Assembly (NCBI GenBank): GCA_945917385.1
Contig: CAMEHJ010000112.1
Span: 1-5,002 of the forward strand
Origin: an uncultured bacterium
Lineage (GTDB): Bacteria; Bacillota_A; Clostridia; Oscillospirales; Oscillospiraceae
Direction: 5' to 3'
Length of the DNA: 5,002 nt
Under the pieces are notes generated by a model that worked only from the letters and a program-made list of their open reading frames with translations, was not told where the DNA came from and did not search any database. This document shows, in pieces, positions 1-5,002 of the stretch (within the stretch, counting starts at the first letter, position 1; the number at the start of each line of letters is the position of its first letter). The translations under genes and the position numbers were made by a program.

Positions 1-81
1 TCAAAATCAGCCCGACAGTGCCGCTCAAATGCGGTGAGTGTTCAACTCCCGTTGGACTAACTTGGACAAAGGAGCGAAAAC

Positions 82-225
82 ATGGCAAAAAAGAAGAAAA
101 ATAAGGAAAAGCAGCCCCCGGTGATAACGGGACACGACGCGCGCCCATGGGAGCGCGAGGAAAACGGAGATACGCGCAAGCGCACAAGCGACGCACCGGA
201 CGGCGTGAGCGGGAACTGGAGCTGA
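82..225 (+). CDS. small basic hypothetical protein (47 aa)
   Basis: I do not recognise this protein. The ORF starts with ATG, 7 nt after a near-perfect Shine-Dalgarno AAAGGAG (68-74), and ends at TGA 223-225. An in-frame TAA at 58-60 rules out a longer upstream reading. The product begins MAKKKKNKEK, a lysine-rich N-terminus, followed by a proline pair and then a mixed charged, hydrophilic region ending in GNWS. There is no signal peptide, membrane segment, cysteine or recognisable motif, so a cytoplasmic, probably poorly structured and possibly nucleic-acid-binding peptide is the most that can be inferred. Two intrinsic terminators downstream (329-367 and 458-497) would end a transcript from here, so it is probably a unit separate from the hyp operon. 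The good ribosome binding site supports it; the short length and lack of a known family weaken it. Confidence 0.5.
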   Translation: MAKKKKNKEKQPPVITGHDARPWEREENGDTRKRTSDAPDGVSGNWS

Positions 226-257
226 CGTCGGAGCAAGCTCTCGTCGGAGCAAGCTCC
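226..257. repeat. tandem 16-bp direct repeat
   Basis: Two adjacent copies of CGTCGGAGCAAGCTC plus one base (226-241 and 242-257) differ only at the last position (T versus C). The array starts at the base after the TGA of the small ORF. The core GAGCAAGCTC is itself a small palindrome (GAGC-AA-GCTC). The core recurs at 376-385 as GAGCAAGCTT at the head of the second long module, so this looks like a partial extra copy of the module's left edge. Confidence 0.85.
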
Positions 258-266
258 ATATCGCTT

Positions 267-303
267 ACTCCGACTTTTTATGCTGCGCATCAAAAGTCAG
301 AGT
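267..303. repeat. 37-nt near-perfect hairpin in module copy 1
   Basis: Bases 267-278 pair with 292-303. The tip ATGC (280-283) pairs with GCAT (287-290) around the loop TGC. There are two internal mismatches, C271 against A299 and T279 against C291. The stem is not followed by a T tract, so it is not itself a typical intrinsic terminator. Its role is unknown; it could be a REP-like palindrome or an RNA-stabilising structure. Confidence 0.75.
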
Positions 304-328
304 GCGCTCGTTCCGCTGCTCCTCCTCT

Positions 329-367
329 CCGAACCGAAGCCGCTGCGCTGGGCTTCGGTTCGGTTTT
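329..367 (+). terminator. intrinsic terminator 1
   Basis: A 13-bp perfect stem, CCGAACCGAAGCC (329-341) with GGCTTCGGTTCGG (351-363), closes a 9-nt loop and is followed by TTTT (364-367). This is a classic rho-independent terminator for + strand transcription, here downstream of the small ORF at 82-225. The opposite orientation has no T tract, so termination should be one-directional. Confidence 0.8.
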
Positions 368-375
368 GGTGATTC

Positions 376-496
376 GAGCAAGCTTCACATCGCTTACTCT
401 GACTTTTTATGCTGCGCATCAAAAGTCAGAGTGCGCTCGTTCCGCTGCTCCTCCTCTCCGAACCGAAGCCGCTGCGCTGGGCTTCGGTTCGGTTTT
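376..496. repeat. long direct repeat, copy 2 (terminator-bearing module)
   Basis: This is the second copy of the module at 247-367. It has the same internal order and ends in T5 rather than T4 after the terminator stem. The period is 129 bases, a multiple of three, so any reading frame through one copy stays open in phase through the next. That explains the apparent long ORFs over this block, which I do not consider genes. Confidence 0.9.
396..432. repeat. 37-nt hairpin in module copy 2
   Basis: This is the counterpart of the 267-303 hairpin, here with a perfect 12-bp outer stem (ACTCTGACTTTT at 396-407 with AAAAGTCAGAGT at 421-432). A single T408/C420 mismatch follows, then ATGC/GCAT around the loop TGC. 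The T at 400 makes the pair with A428 that is a C/A mismatch in copy 1. Confidence 0.8.
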
Positions 497-497
497 T
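458..497 (+). terminator. intrinsic terminator 2 (duplicate)
   Basis: This is the same 13-bp stem as terminator 1 (458-470 with 480-492), followed by TTTTT (493-497). It arose with the module duplication. Two strong terminators in series should insulate the hyp promoter at about 730-758 from upstream transcription. Confidence 0.85.
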
Positions 498-530
498 GTT
501 GGGGTGCGATGAACGGCATGGTCATTGCTT

Positions 531-579
531 GACCCTCTCAGTCGGCTTCGACTTGACTCTCCCAAAGGGAGAGCCAAGG
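531..579. repeat. intergenic palindromic repeat element, probably a dispersed family
   Basis: This compact element has two adjacent hairpins: AGTCG-GCTT-CGACT (540-553), then CTCTCCC-AAA-GGGAGAG (557-573), flanked by ACCCTCTC on the left and CCAAGG on the right. I recall elements of this shape, with a constant CTCTCCC/GGGAGAG arm and a variable middle stem-loop, as common intergenic repeats in gut Firmicutes contigs. That is memory, not a search. The hairpins are visible directly; membership in a dispersed family is inferred. It has no T tract and is not a good terminator. Confidence 0.6.
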
Positions 580-670
580 GGGGTAAGGATATGCCTTGGG
601 GGTGGTGTTTCGCATCCTGTGAAGCCGTTCGGGTCGGATAAGTGGGACGGGTATAGAATGTCCTGATTGC
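580..670. other. intergenic stretch with no clear feature
   Basis: G-rich sequence lies between the palindromic element and the AT-rich promoter region. CCTTGG at 594-599 could pair with CCAAGG at 574-579, but the stem is only 6 bp with a 14-nt loop. I see no convincing gene, promoter or terminator here. The change to AT-rich sequence near 671 marks the start of the hyp regulatory region. Confidence 0.5.
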
Positions 671-674
671 TGAT

Positions 675-705
675 TTTCTGTCAAATTTAGTGAATTTGCC
701 AGAAA
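675..705. promoter_or_regulatory. 31-bp inverted repeat upstream of the hyp promoter, candidate operator
   Basis: The left arm TTTCTGTCAAATT (675-687) and the right arm AATTTGCCAGAAA (693-705) are reverse complements except at one position (T681/C699), around the 5-nt centre TAGTG. The centre lies at 690, about 75 bp upstream of the predicted transcription start. There is no T tract after it, so it is not a terminator. Length and symmetry suit a dimeric regulator. I cannot match it to a known consensus such as FNR, Rex, NikR or CRP, so the regulator is unknown. Confidence 0.55.
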
Positions 706-716
706 CCAATGTTAAA

Positions 717-775
717 AAAATTACTTTTCTTGCATTGTTATGTCAAATGCCATAAAATAAGGTTGAAGTAATTTT
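717..775. repeat. 10-bp inverted repeat bracketing the promoter
   Basis: AAAATTACTT (717-726) and its exact reverse complement AAGTAATTTT (766-775) lie on either side of the -35/-10 region, 39 nt apart. They could be paired regulator half-sites or chance in AT-rich DNA. Confidence 0.4.
730..758 (+). promoter_or_regulatory. predicted sigma-A promoter of the hyp operon
   Basis: A -35 box TTGCAT (730-735) is separated by 17 nt from a -10 box TAAAAT (753-758). The -10 matches TATAAT at 5 of 6 positions; the -35 keeps only the TTG. An A/T-rich tract (712-728) just upstream could act as an UP element. Transcription would start near 765, giving a leader of about 30 nt before the hypF GTG, too short for a riboswitch. 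Confidence 0.6.
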
Positions 776-780
776 ACCCG

Positions 781-787
781 AGGAAGG
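781..787 (+). promoter_or_regulatory. ribosome binding site of hypF
   Basis: AGGAAGG lies 7 nt before a GTG codon at 795-797. It supports the non-ATG start, which also places the conserved acylphosphatase motif at the normal position near the N-terminus. Confidence 0.75.
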
Positions 788-794
788 TTCAGCG

Positions 795-3080
795 GTGAAA
801 AAAGCGCGAATCCGTATAGAGGGCGTGGTTCAGGGCGTGGGCTTTCGGCCCTTTGTACACAGAACCGTGTCCGACTTTGGACTAAAAGGGTATATCAAAA
901 ACACCTCCTCCGGAGTTGAGCTTGAGCTTGAGGGTGAGGAGGAGACGCTGCGCCGCTTTGTGCGCGAGCTGCCGGCGCGCGCGCCGAGCCTTGCCGTCAT
1001 CGAGCATGTGACGGCGGAGTATTCGGATGTGCTTTCGGGATTTGAGGACTTTCGCATCCTCGAAAGCCGTACCGAGCAGACGAGAAACACGCTCATCTCA
1101 CCCGATATCTGCATATGTGACGACTGTTTGAGAGAGTTCAGGACAAAGGGCGACCGGCGGTACCGCTATCCGTTCATAAACTGCACCAACTGCGGGCCGC
1201 GCTTTACCATCATACGCGATGTGCCCTACGACAGGGCAAAGACCTCGATGAGCGAGTTCGAAATGTGTCCTGAGTGTGCGAGAGAATATGCGGATATAAA
1301 CGATAGGCGCTACCACGCGCAGCCGGACTGCTGCCCTGAGTGCGGGCCGGAGCTGTTCTTCCTCGACTGTGACGGAAAAAGGCTTCCGGGGGACGCGTCA
1401 GAGCTTGCGAGAGAGTACCTCAAACAGGGGAAGATAGTCGCCGTGAAGGGCCTCGGCGGGATGCACCTTGCCTGTCTTGCCGAGAGGGAGGACAGCGTAA
1501 ACGAGCTTCGCCGCCGCAAGCACAGGGACGAAAAGCCCTTCGCGCTAATGTGCCGGGATACGGAATGTGCGGAAAAACTGTGCTTTGTTCACGAGGATGA
1601 GCGCAGAACGCTCGAAAGCCCGGAGCGCCCCATCGTCCTGCTGAAAAAGCGCGAAGAAGGGCTTTCGTACATAAGCGAAAACGCCTATATCGGCGTGATG
1701 CTGCCGTACACGCCGCTTCACTATCTGCTGATGGGCGAGGACATTGACGCACTTGTGATGACGAGCGCAAACCTCTCCGACACGCCCATAATGTATAAAA
1801 ACGACGAGGCAGTCGAAAAGCTTCACGGCATTGCGGACGGCTTTCTGCTGCACAACAGGGAGATCGTTACACGCTGTGACGATTCACTCTGCTGGGTGCT
1901 GGACGGACACGAATACTTCGCAAGAAGAAGCCGGGGCTATGTCCCGTTCCCGATAAAAACCGACAGAGAGCTTATGCCCATTATCGCCTGCGGTGCGGAG
2001 CAGAAGGCGTCCTTCGCCCTGTCAAAGGGAAATTACGTTTTCCTCAGCCAGCATATAGGCGATTTGAAAAATATAGAGACCTTTGATAACTACGTTTCCC
2101 AGACGCGGCATTTTGAGCATATGTTCGACATCTTGCCCAAAGCTGCCGTCTGCGATTTGCACCCGGACTATATGTCCACGGACTTCGCGCAGTCGCTCAG
2201 GCTGCCGCTCGTCAGGGTTCAGCACCATCACGCGCACATGGCCTCCTGCATGGCGGACAACCTGCTTGAGGGCAGGGTCATCGGTCTTGTGTGGGACGGG
2301 ACGGGACTTGGAACGGACGGGAAAATCTGGGGCGGTGAATGTCTGATAGGCGGCTACGCTGAGTTTGAGCGCTTCGGCAGTATCCGCGAAATACCGCTTA
2401 TCGGCGGCGACCGCGCAGCCAAGGAGATCGACCGCGTGGGCTATGCCCTGCTGAGAGAATCGGGCTGTGAAACGCCGGAGAGCGGCAGTTCGGCAATGTA
2501 CGAAATGATGCTCTCGTCAAACATCAACTGCCCGTACTCATCCGGTATGGGGCGGCTTTTCGACGGCATGGCCGCGATACTCGGCATCCGCGAAAAATGC
2601 AGCTACGAGGGGCAGGGCGCGGTGCTGCTTGAAGCCTGCGCCGTGGACGGAGAGGATGGGCTTTACCCCTATGCGCTCACCGGCACGCCCCTTCGCTATG
2701 ACTGGCGCGAGACGGTGCGAAGCGCGGTTTCCGAGCGCGATGCGGGTATCCCGACCGGGGTGATTGCCGCGAAGTTCATGAATACGCTCGTCGCCATGTC
2801 GTGTGAGATGTGCGCCGCCGCGAGAGAAAAGAGCGGGCTTGACAGAGTGGTGCTCTCAGGCGGCAGCTTTCAGAATATGTATATTATGGAGAGACTTCCC
2901 GAAGCGCTCAGGCAACGGGGCTTCGCGGTGTACACGCACAGGCGCGTCTCTCCGAACGATGAGGGGCTGTCCCTCGGTCAGCTCATGGCGGCTGACGCGA
3001 TACTCAGGGAGGATAACTTGAATGTGCCTTGCGGTTCCGCTGAAACTAATAGAGATAAACGGCAATACCGCCGTCGGTGA
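795..3080 (+). CDS. hypF: carbamoyltransferase HypF, [NiFe]-hydrogenase maturation
   Basis: HypF uses carbamoyl phosphate and ATP to place a carbamoyl group on the C-terminal cysteine of HypE, the first step of cyanide ligand synthesis. The 761-residue product is of normal family length and shows the full domain order. An acylphosphatase-like domain (about 1-90) has GVVQGVGFRPF (10-20). Two zinc-finger motifs have exact C-X2-C-X18-C-X2-C spacing (C108, C111, C130, C133; and C158, C161, C180, C183). A YrdC-like domain (about 200-385) has KGLGGMHLAC (218-227), KPFALM and TSANLSDTP. The C-terminal Kae1-like transferase domain has metal-binding HHHAH (477-481), DGTGLGTDG (501-509), SGGSFQN (688-694) and NDEGLSLGQ (721-729). 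The start is GTG with a ribosome binding site at 781-787. The last ~20 residues are arginine-rich, lie beyond the conserved domain and are encoded by DNA shared with hypC. It is a cytoplasmic protein and first gene of the operon. Confidence 0.97.
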   Translation: MKKARIRIEGVVQGVGFRPFVHRTVSDFGLKGYIKNTSSGVELELEGEEETLRRFVRELPARAPSLAVIEHVTAEYSDVLSGFEDFRILESRTEQTRNTLISPDICICDDCLREFRTKGDRRYRYPFINCTNCGPRFTIIRDVPYDRAKTSMSEFEMCPECAREYADINDRRYHAQPDCCPECGPELFFLDCDGKRLPGDASELAREYLKQGKIVAVKGLGGMHLACLAEREDSVNELRRRKHRDEKPFALMCRDTECAEKLCFVHEDERRTLESPERPIVLLKKREEGLSYISENAYIGVMLPYTPLHYLLMGEDIDALVMTSANLSDTPIMYKNDEAVEKLHGIADGFLLHNREIVTRCDDSLCWVLDGHEYFARRSRGYVPFPIKTDRELMPIIACGAEQKASFALSKGNYVFLSQHIGDLKNIETFDNYVSQTRHFEHMFDILPKAAVCDLHPDYMSTDFAQSLRLPLVRVQHHHAHMASCMADNLLEGRVIGLVWDGTGLGTDGKIWGGECLIGGYAEFERFGSIREIPLIGGDRAAKEIDRVGYALLRESGCETPESGSSAMYEMMLSSNINCPYSSGMGRLFDGMAAILGIREKCSYEGQGAVLLEACAVDGEDGLYPYALTGTPLRYDWRETVRSAVSERDAGIPTGVIAAKFMNTLVAMSCEMCAAAREKSGLDRVVLSGGSFQNMYIMERLPEALRQRGFAVYTHRRVSPNDEGLSLGQLMAADAILREDNLNVPCGSAETNRDKRQYRRR
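3006..3013 (+). promoter_or_regulatory. ribosome binding site of hypC, inside hypF
   Basis: AGGGAGGA lies 8 nt upstream of the hypC ATG and within the hypF coding sequence. It is one of the strongest Shine-Dalgarno sequences in the window and decides that hypC starts at 3022 despite the long overlap. Confidence 0.8.
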
Positions 3081-3243
3081 GGCGATGGGTATGACGCGCA
3101 GCATACGCGTGGACTTCATAAAGGAGCCGAGGATAGGCGACTATGTGATGGTACACGCGGGCTTTGCGATAGAGCGCCTGCCGCAGCAGCAGGCGGAGGA
3201 CGATCTTGCCGCGTGGGAGGAACTTGAAAATGCCCTCGGATAA
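3022..3243 (+). CDS. hypC: hydrogenase maturation chaperone HypC/HybG/HupF family
   Basis: HypC is a small OB-fold chaperone that binds HypD, helps carry the Fe(CN)2(CO) unit and delivers it to the hydrogenase large-subunit precursor. The 73-residue product is of usual family length and begins MCLAVPLK. The cysteine at position 2, exposed once the initiator Met is removed, is the residue essential for HypD, iron and large-subunit binding, so the start is certain. The family signature GDYVMVHAGFAIERL occupies residues 39-53, followed by an acidic, probably helical tail. It overlaps hypF by 59 nt in a different frame, with its ribosome binding site at 3006-3013, and overlaps hypD by 14 nt, suggesting translational coupling with its partner protein. 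HybG, a hydrogenase-specific paralogue, is indistinguishable at this level, but the hyp cluster context favours HypC. Confidence 0.96.
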   Translation: MCLAVPLKLIEINGNTAVGEAMGMTRSIRVDFIKEPRIGDYVMVHAGFAIERLPQQQAEDDLAAWEELENALG

Positions 3244-4306
3244 AGAAAGGCGCGAGCTGATTCTGGACGCGATTGGGAAGCTTCCGCTCGGTGAAGTCAG
3301 GCTGATGGAGGTGTGCGGCACGCACACGATGTCCATTGCCAAATCCGGCATCCGCGCCATGCTGCCGAAAAACGTACAGCTTCTCTCCGGCCCCGGCTGT
3401 CCGGTGTGCGTTACGCCGCCGGAGGTGATAGACGCGGTGCTGGAGCTGGCGCAAAGGCCGGAGATAATCATTGCAAGCTACGGCGATATGCTGAGAGTGC
3501 CGGGCAGCGTACCGGGCAGCAGCCTGAACCGGCAGCGCGCCCTCGGCGCGAGAGTTGAGACGGTGTATTCCCCCGTTGACGCGGTGGAGCTTGCCGAAAA
3601 AAATCCCGACAGGCAGGTGGTGTTCCTCGGCGTCGGGTTTGAAACCACTGCCCCCGGCACCGCCGCGGCGGTGCTCACGGCAAAAGAGCGGGGAGTGAAA
3701 AACTTCAGCGTGTGGTCGATGCTCAAGACCGTTGAAAACGCGCTGAGAACGCTGATAAAGCTTGACGGTTTCAACGTTGACGGCTTTATCTGCCCCGGCC
3801 ATGTGGCGACGGTTATCGGGGAAAAGGGCTTCGATTTTCTCGTGCGGGACTACAATATCCCGGCGGTCATCGCCGGCTTTGAGCCGGAGGAAATTCTCAT
3901 TGCGGTGTACAGACTGCTCAGACAGCTTTCCGACGGCACACCGAAGCTTGAAAACGAGTACCGCCGCGCCGTAAGGCCCGAAGGAAACGAACTTGCACAG
4001 AACATTCTCGATGAGTGCTTTGACGCTCGCGAGGATATGTGGCGCGGGCTTGGCAGAATAGAGGGAAGCGGTCTTGCACTCAAGGAAACCTTGGCTGAGT
4101 TTGACGCCGAGCGCAGGTTCCACATCACATACACGGATAAGCCGCACCCGACGGCCTGCCGCTGCGGCGAGGTGATCACCGGCAGACTCAGCCCGGAGAA
4201 ATGCCCGCTGTTCGGCGTGAGATGTACGCCGGAGGAACCCGTGGGGCCGTGCATGGTGTCGTCGGAGGGCGCGTGTGCCGCGGCATATAAGTATCAGGAA
4301 ATATGA
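3230..4306 (+). CDS. hypD: hydrogenase maturation iron-sulfur protein HypD
   Basis: HypD is the [4Fe-4S] scaffold that, with HypC, holds iron while CN and CO ligands are attached. The 358-residue product matches family length. Conserved motifs in order are CGTHT (29-33), GPGCPVC (54-60, with redox cysteines), SYGDM (83-87), GFETTAP (136-142), CPGHV (188-192) and GFEP (216-219). The C-terminal cysteine-rich segment (C310, C312, C325, C332, C341, C349) includes CTPEEPVGPCM and supplies the cluster ligands. I chose ATG 3230 because GGGAGGAA (3215-3222) sits just upstream. An in-frame TTG at 3206 would add eight residues but has no comparable site. The start lies inside the end of hypC (14-nt overlap). 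No key residue appears to be missing. Confidence 0.97.
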   Translation: MPSDKERRELILDAIGKLPLGEVRLMEVCGTHTMSIAKSGIRAMLPKNVQLLSGPGCPVCVTPPEVIDAVLELAQRPEIIIASYGDMLRVPGSVPGSSLNRQRALGARVETVYSPVDAVELAEKNPDRQVVFLGVGFETTAPGTAAAVLTAKERGVKNFSVWSMLKTVENALRTLIKLDGFNVDGFICPGHVATVIGEKGFDFLVRDYNIPAVIAGFEPEEILIAVYRLLRQLSDGTPKLENEYRRAVRPEGNELAQNILDECFDAREDMWRGLGRIEGSGLALKETLAEFDAERRFHITYTDKPHPTACRCGEVITGRLSPEKCPLFGVRCTPEEPVGPCMVSSEGACAAAYKYQEI

Positions 4307-4308
4307 AA

Positions 4309-5002
4309 ATGGATGAAATTATAACTCTCGATTACGGCAGCGGCGGGAAAAAGACCTCGCGGCTGATAGAAAACATTATAGTCCCCGCGTTTTCAAACCC
4401 TGCGCTGAACGCGCTCAGCGACGGCGCGATAATATCAGGCGCGGGTGAGATAGCCTTCTCGACGGACAGCTTCGTCGTGGACCCCATCTTCTTTCCCGGC
4501 GGGGATATCGGCAAGCTCAGTGTCTGCGGTACGGTAAACGACCTTGCGATGTGCGGCGCGGAACCTAAGTATCTGAGCTGTGCCTTCATCATCGAGGAGG
4601 GGCTGGAGAGAGAAAAGCTTGAAAAAATAGTCGCCTCCATCCGGGACGCGGCGCGAAGCGCCGGAGTGCATATAGTTACCGGCGACACCAAGGTGGTCGA
4701 GCGCGGGCGCGGCGACAAAATCTACATCAACACCGCCGGCATCGGCGTGATGAAATATCCGGGACTCAGCCCCCGAAACATCCGCCCCGGCGACAAGGTC
4801 ATCGTTTCGGGAACCGTGGGCGACCACGGCACGGCGGTGATGCTCGCGAGAAACGGCATGATGCAGGGCGAGCTTAAATCCGACTGCGCGGCGCTGAACC
4901 GCCTTGCCGACGCGATTCTCTCGCTGGGCGCCGGGGTGCGCGTTTTGCGAGACCCGACGCGCGGCGGCGTGGCGACGACGCTCAATGAGTTCGTCGAGGG
5001 CA
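4309..5002 (+). CDS. hypE: carbamoyl dehydratase HypE, N-terminal part (cut by window end)
   Basis: HypE is a PurM/AIR-synthase-fold enzyme. Its C-terminal cysteine accepts a carbamoyl group from HypF and is dehydrated with ATP to a thiocyanate, which donates cyanide to the HypC-HypD iron. About 231 residues are visible of roughly 330-340 expected, with no stop before the edge. Visible motifs are GSGGK (10-14), TDSFVVDPIFFPGG (52-65), GTVNDLAMCGAEP (74-86), VTGDTKVV (123-130), GDHGTAV (171-177) and RDPTRGGVATTLNE (214-227), all typical of HypE ATP-binding and core regions. The catalytic C-terminal cysteine lies outside the window. ATG 4309 is preferred because AGGAA (4296-4300) is 8 nt away. 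ATG 4303, which overlaps the hypD stop as ATGA, is in the same frame but only 2 nt from that site. The gene follows hypD directly, as expected in a hyp operon. Confidence 0.95.
   Translation, partial: MDEIITLDYGSGGKKTSRLIENIIVPAFSNPALNALSDGAIISGAGEIAFSTDSFVVDPIFFPGGDIGKLSVCGTVNDLAMCGAEPKYLSCAFIIEEGLEREKLEKIVASIRDAARSAGVHIVTGDTKVVERGRGDKIYINTAGIGVMKYPGLSPRNIRPGDKVIVSGTVGDHGTAVMLARNGMMQGELKSDCAALNRLADAILSLGAGVRVLRDPTRGGVATTLNEFVEG

Larger units (their letters stand above)
247..367. repeat. long direct repeat, copy 1 (terminator-bearing module)
   Basis: This 121-bp segment recurs at 376-496 with an offset of exactly 129 bases. By eye only three substitutions separate the copies (256/385, 259/388 and 271/400), all C/T transitions in the left part; the right part is identical. 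The module has a fixed internal order: GAGCAAGCT edge, 37-nt hairpin, pyrimidine-rich spacer, GC-rich terminator hairpin with a T tract. It carries no transposase or other coding capacity that I can see. Confidence 0.9.

Noticed and set aside
25..293. Minus-strand ORFs with a hydrophobic stretch resembling a membrane segment
   Set aside because: The hydrophobic run is the reverse complement of the lysine codons at the start of the small + strand ORF. No ribosome binding site supports them.
226..497. CRISPR array
   Set aside because: There are only two long copies at 129-bp period plus a 16-bp tandem repeat. There are no short regular repeats with unique spacers and no cas genes.
147..512. 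121-codon + strand ORF across the repeat block, with an internally repeated protein sequence
   Set aside because: It reads through both modules, including their terminator hairpins. The 129-bp period is a multiple of three, so the frame stays open automatically. There is no ribosome binding site at its ATG, and it overlaps the better-supported small ORF.
574..599. CCAAGG/CCTTGG inverted repeat as a terminator or operator
   Set aside because: The stem is only 6 bp with a 14-nt loop and no T tract, and its left arm belongs to the palindromic element.
302..666. Other + strand ORFs over the repeats and downstream palindromic element (302-532, 409-666)
   Set aside because: Their content is translated hairpin and terminator sequence, with no ribosome binding site or family motif.
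3206..3229. Upstream TTG start for hypD
   Set aside because: ATG 3230 has a strong Shine-Dalgarno at 3215-3222, which itself lies within the proposed extension. HypD family proteins do not need the added eight residues.
3116..4147. 343-codon minus-strand ORF opposite hypD
   Set aside because: It is antisense to a clearly conserved hypD, its composition is typical of a shadow frame in GC-rich coding DNA, and it has no recognisable motif.

Overview
This window holds the first part of a [NiFe]-hydrogenase maturation operon, hypF-hypC-hypD-hypE, all on the + strand, preceded by about 790 bases of repeat-rich and regulatory DNA. hypF, hypC and hypD are complete. hypE runs off the right edge after about 231 codons. 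The organism is most likely a Gram-positive anaerobe of the Clostridia, perhaps an Oscillospiraceae-like gut bacterium. This is an inference from strong purine-rich Shine-Dalgarno sites, a sigma-A type promoter, moderately high GC in the genes, and an intergenic palindromic element of a style I recall from gut Firmicutes contigs. No taxonomic marker gene is present.

Layout. Bases 1-81 are a short leader to a 47-codon basic ORF (82-225) with a good ribosome binding site and no recognised function. Immediately after its stop codon lies a repeat block (226-497): a tandem 16-mer followed by two copies of a module with a 129-base period. Each copy has a 37-nt hairpin and then a strong intrinsic terminator. 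A separate palindromic element occupies about 531-579, and I see no clear feature from 580 to 670. An AT-rich stretch (about 671-790) contains a 31-bp operator-like dyad, an A-tract, a promoter (TTGCAT, 17 nt, TAAAAT) and the hypF ribosome binding site.

The hyp genes are tightly packed. hypF and hypC overlap by 59 nt, hypC and hypD by 14 nt, and hypD and hypE are 2 nt apart (or share an ATGA overlap if the upstream hypE start is used). From family knowledge, HypF carbamoylates the C-terminal cysteine of HypE, HypE dehydrates it to a thiocyanate, and the cyanide is passed to iron held on the HypC-HypD complex. That complex assembles Fe(CN)2(CO) for insertion into the hydrogenase large subunit. 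The nickel-insertion genes hypA and hypB and the hydrogenase structural genes are not in this window.

The genes themselves look like ordinary functional family members. The less explained material is the upstream repeat and terminator block, the small ORF, and the arrangement of inverted and direct repeats around the hypF promoter. I found no evidence of a wholly new system.
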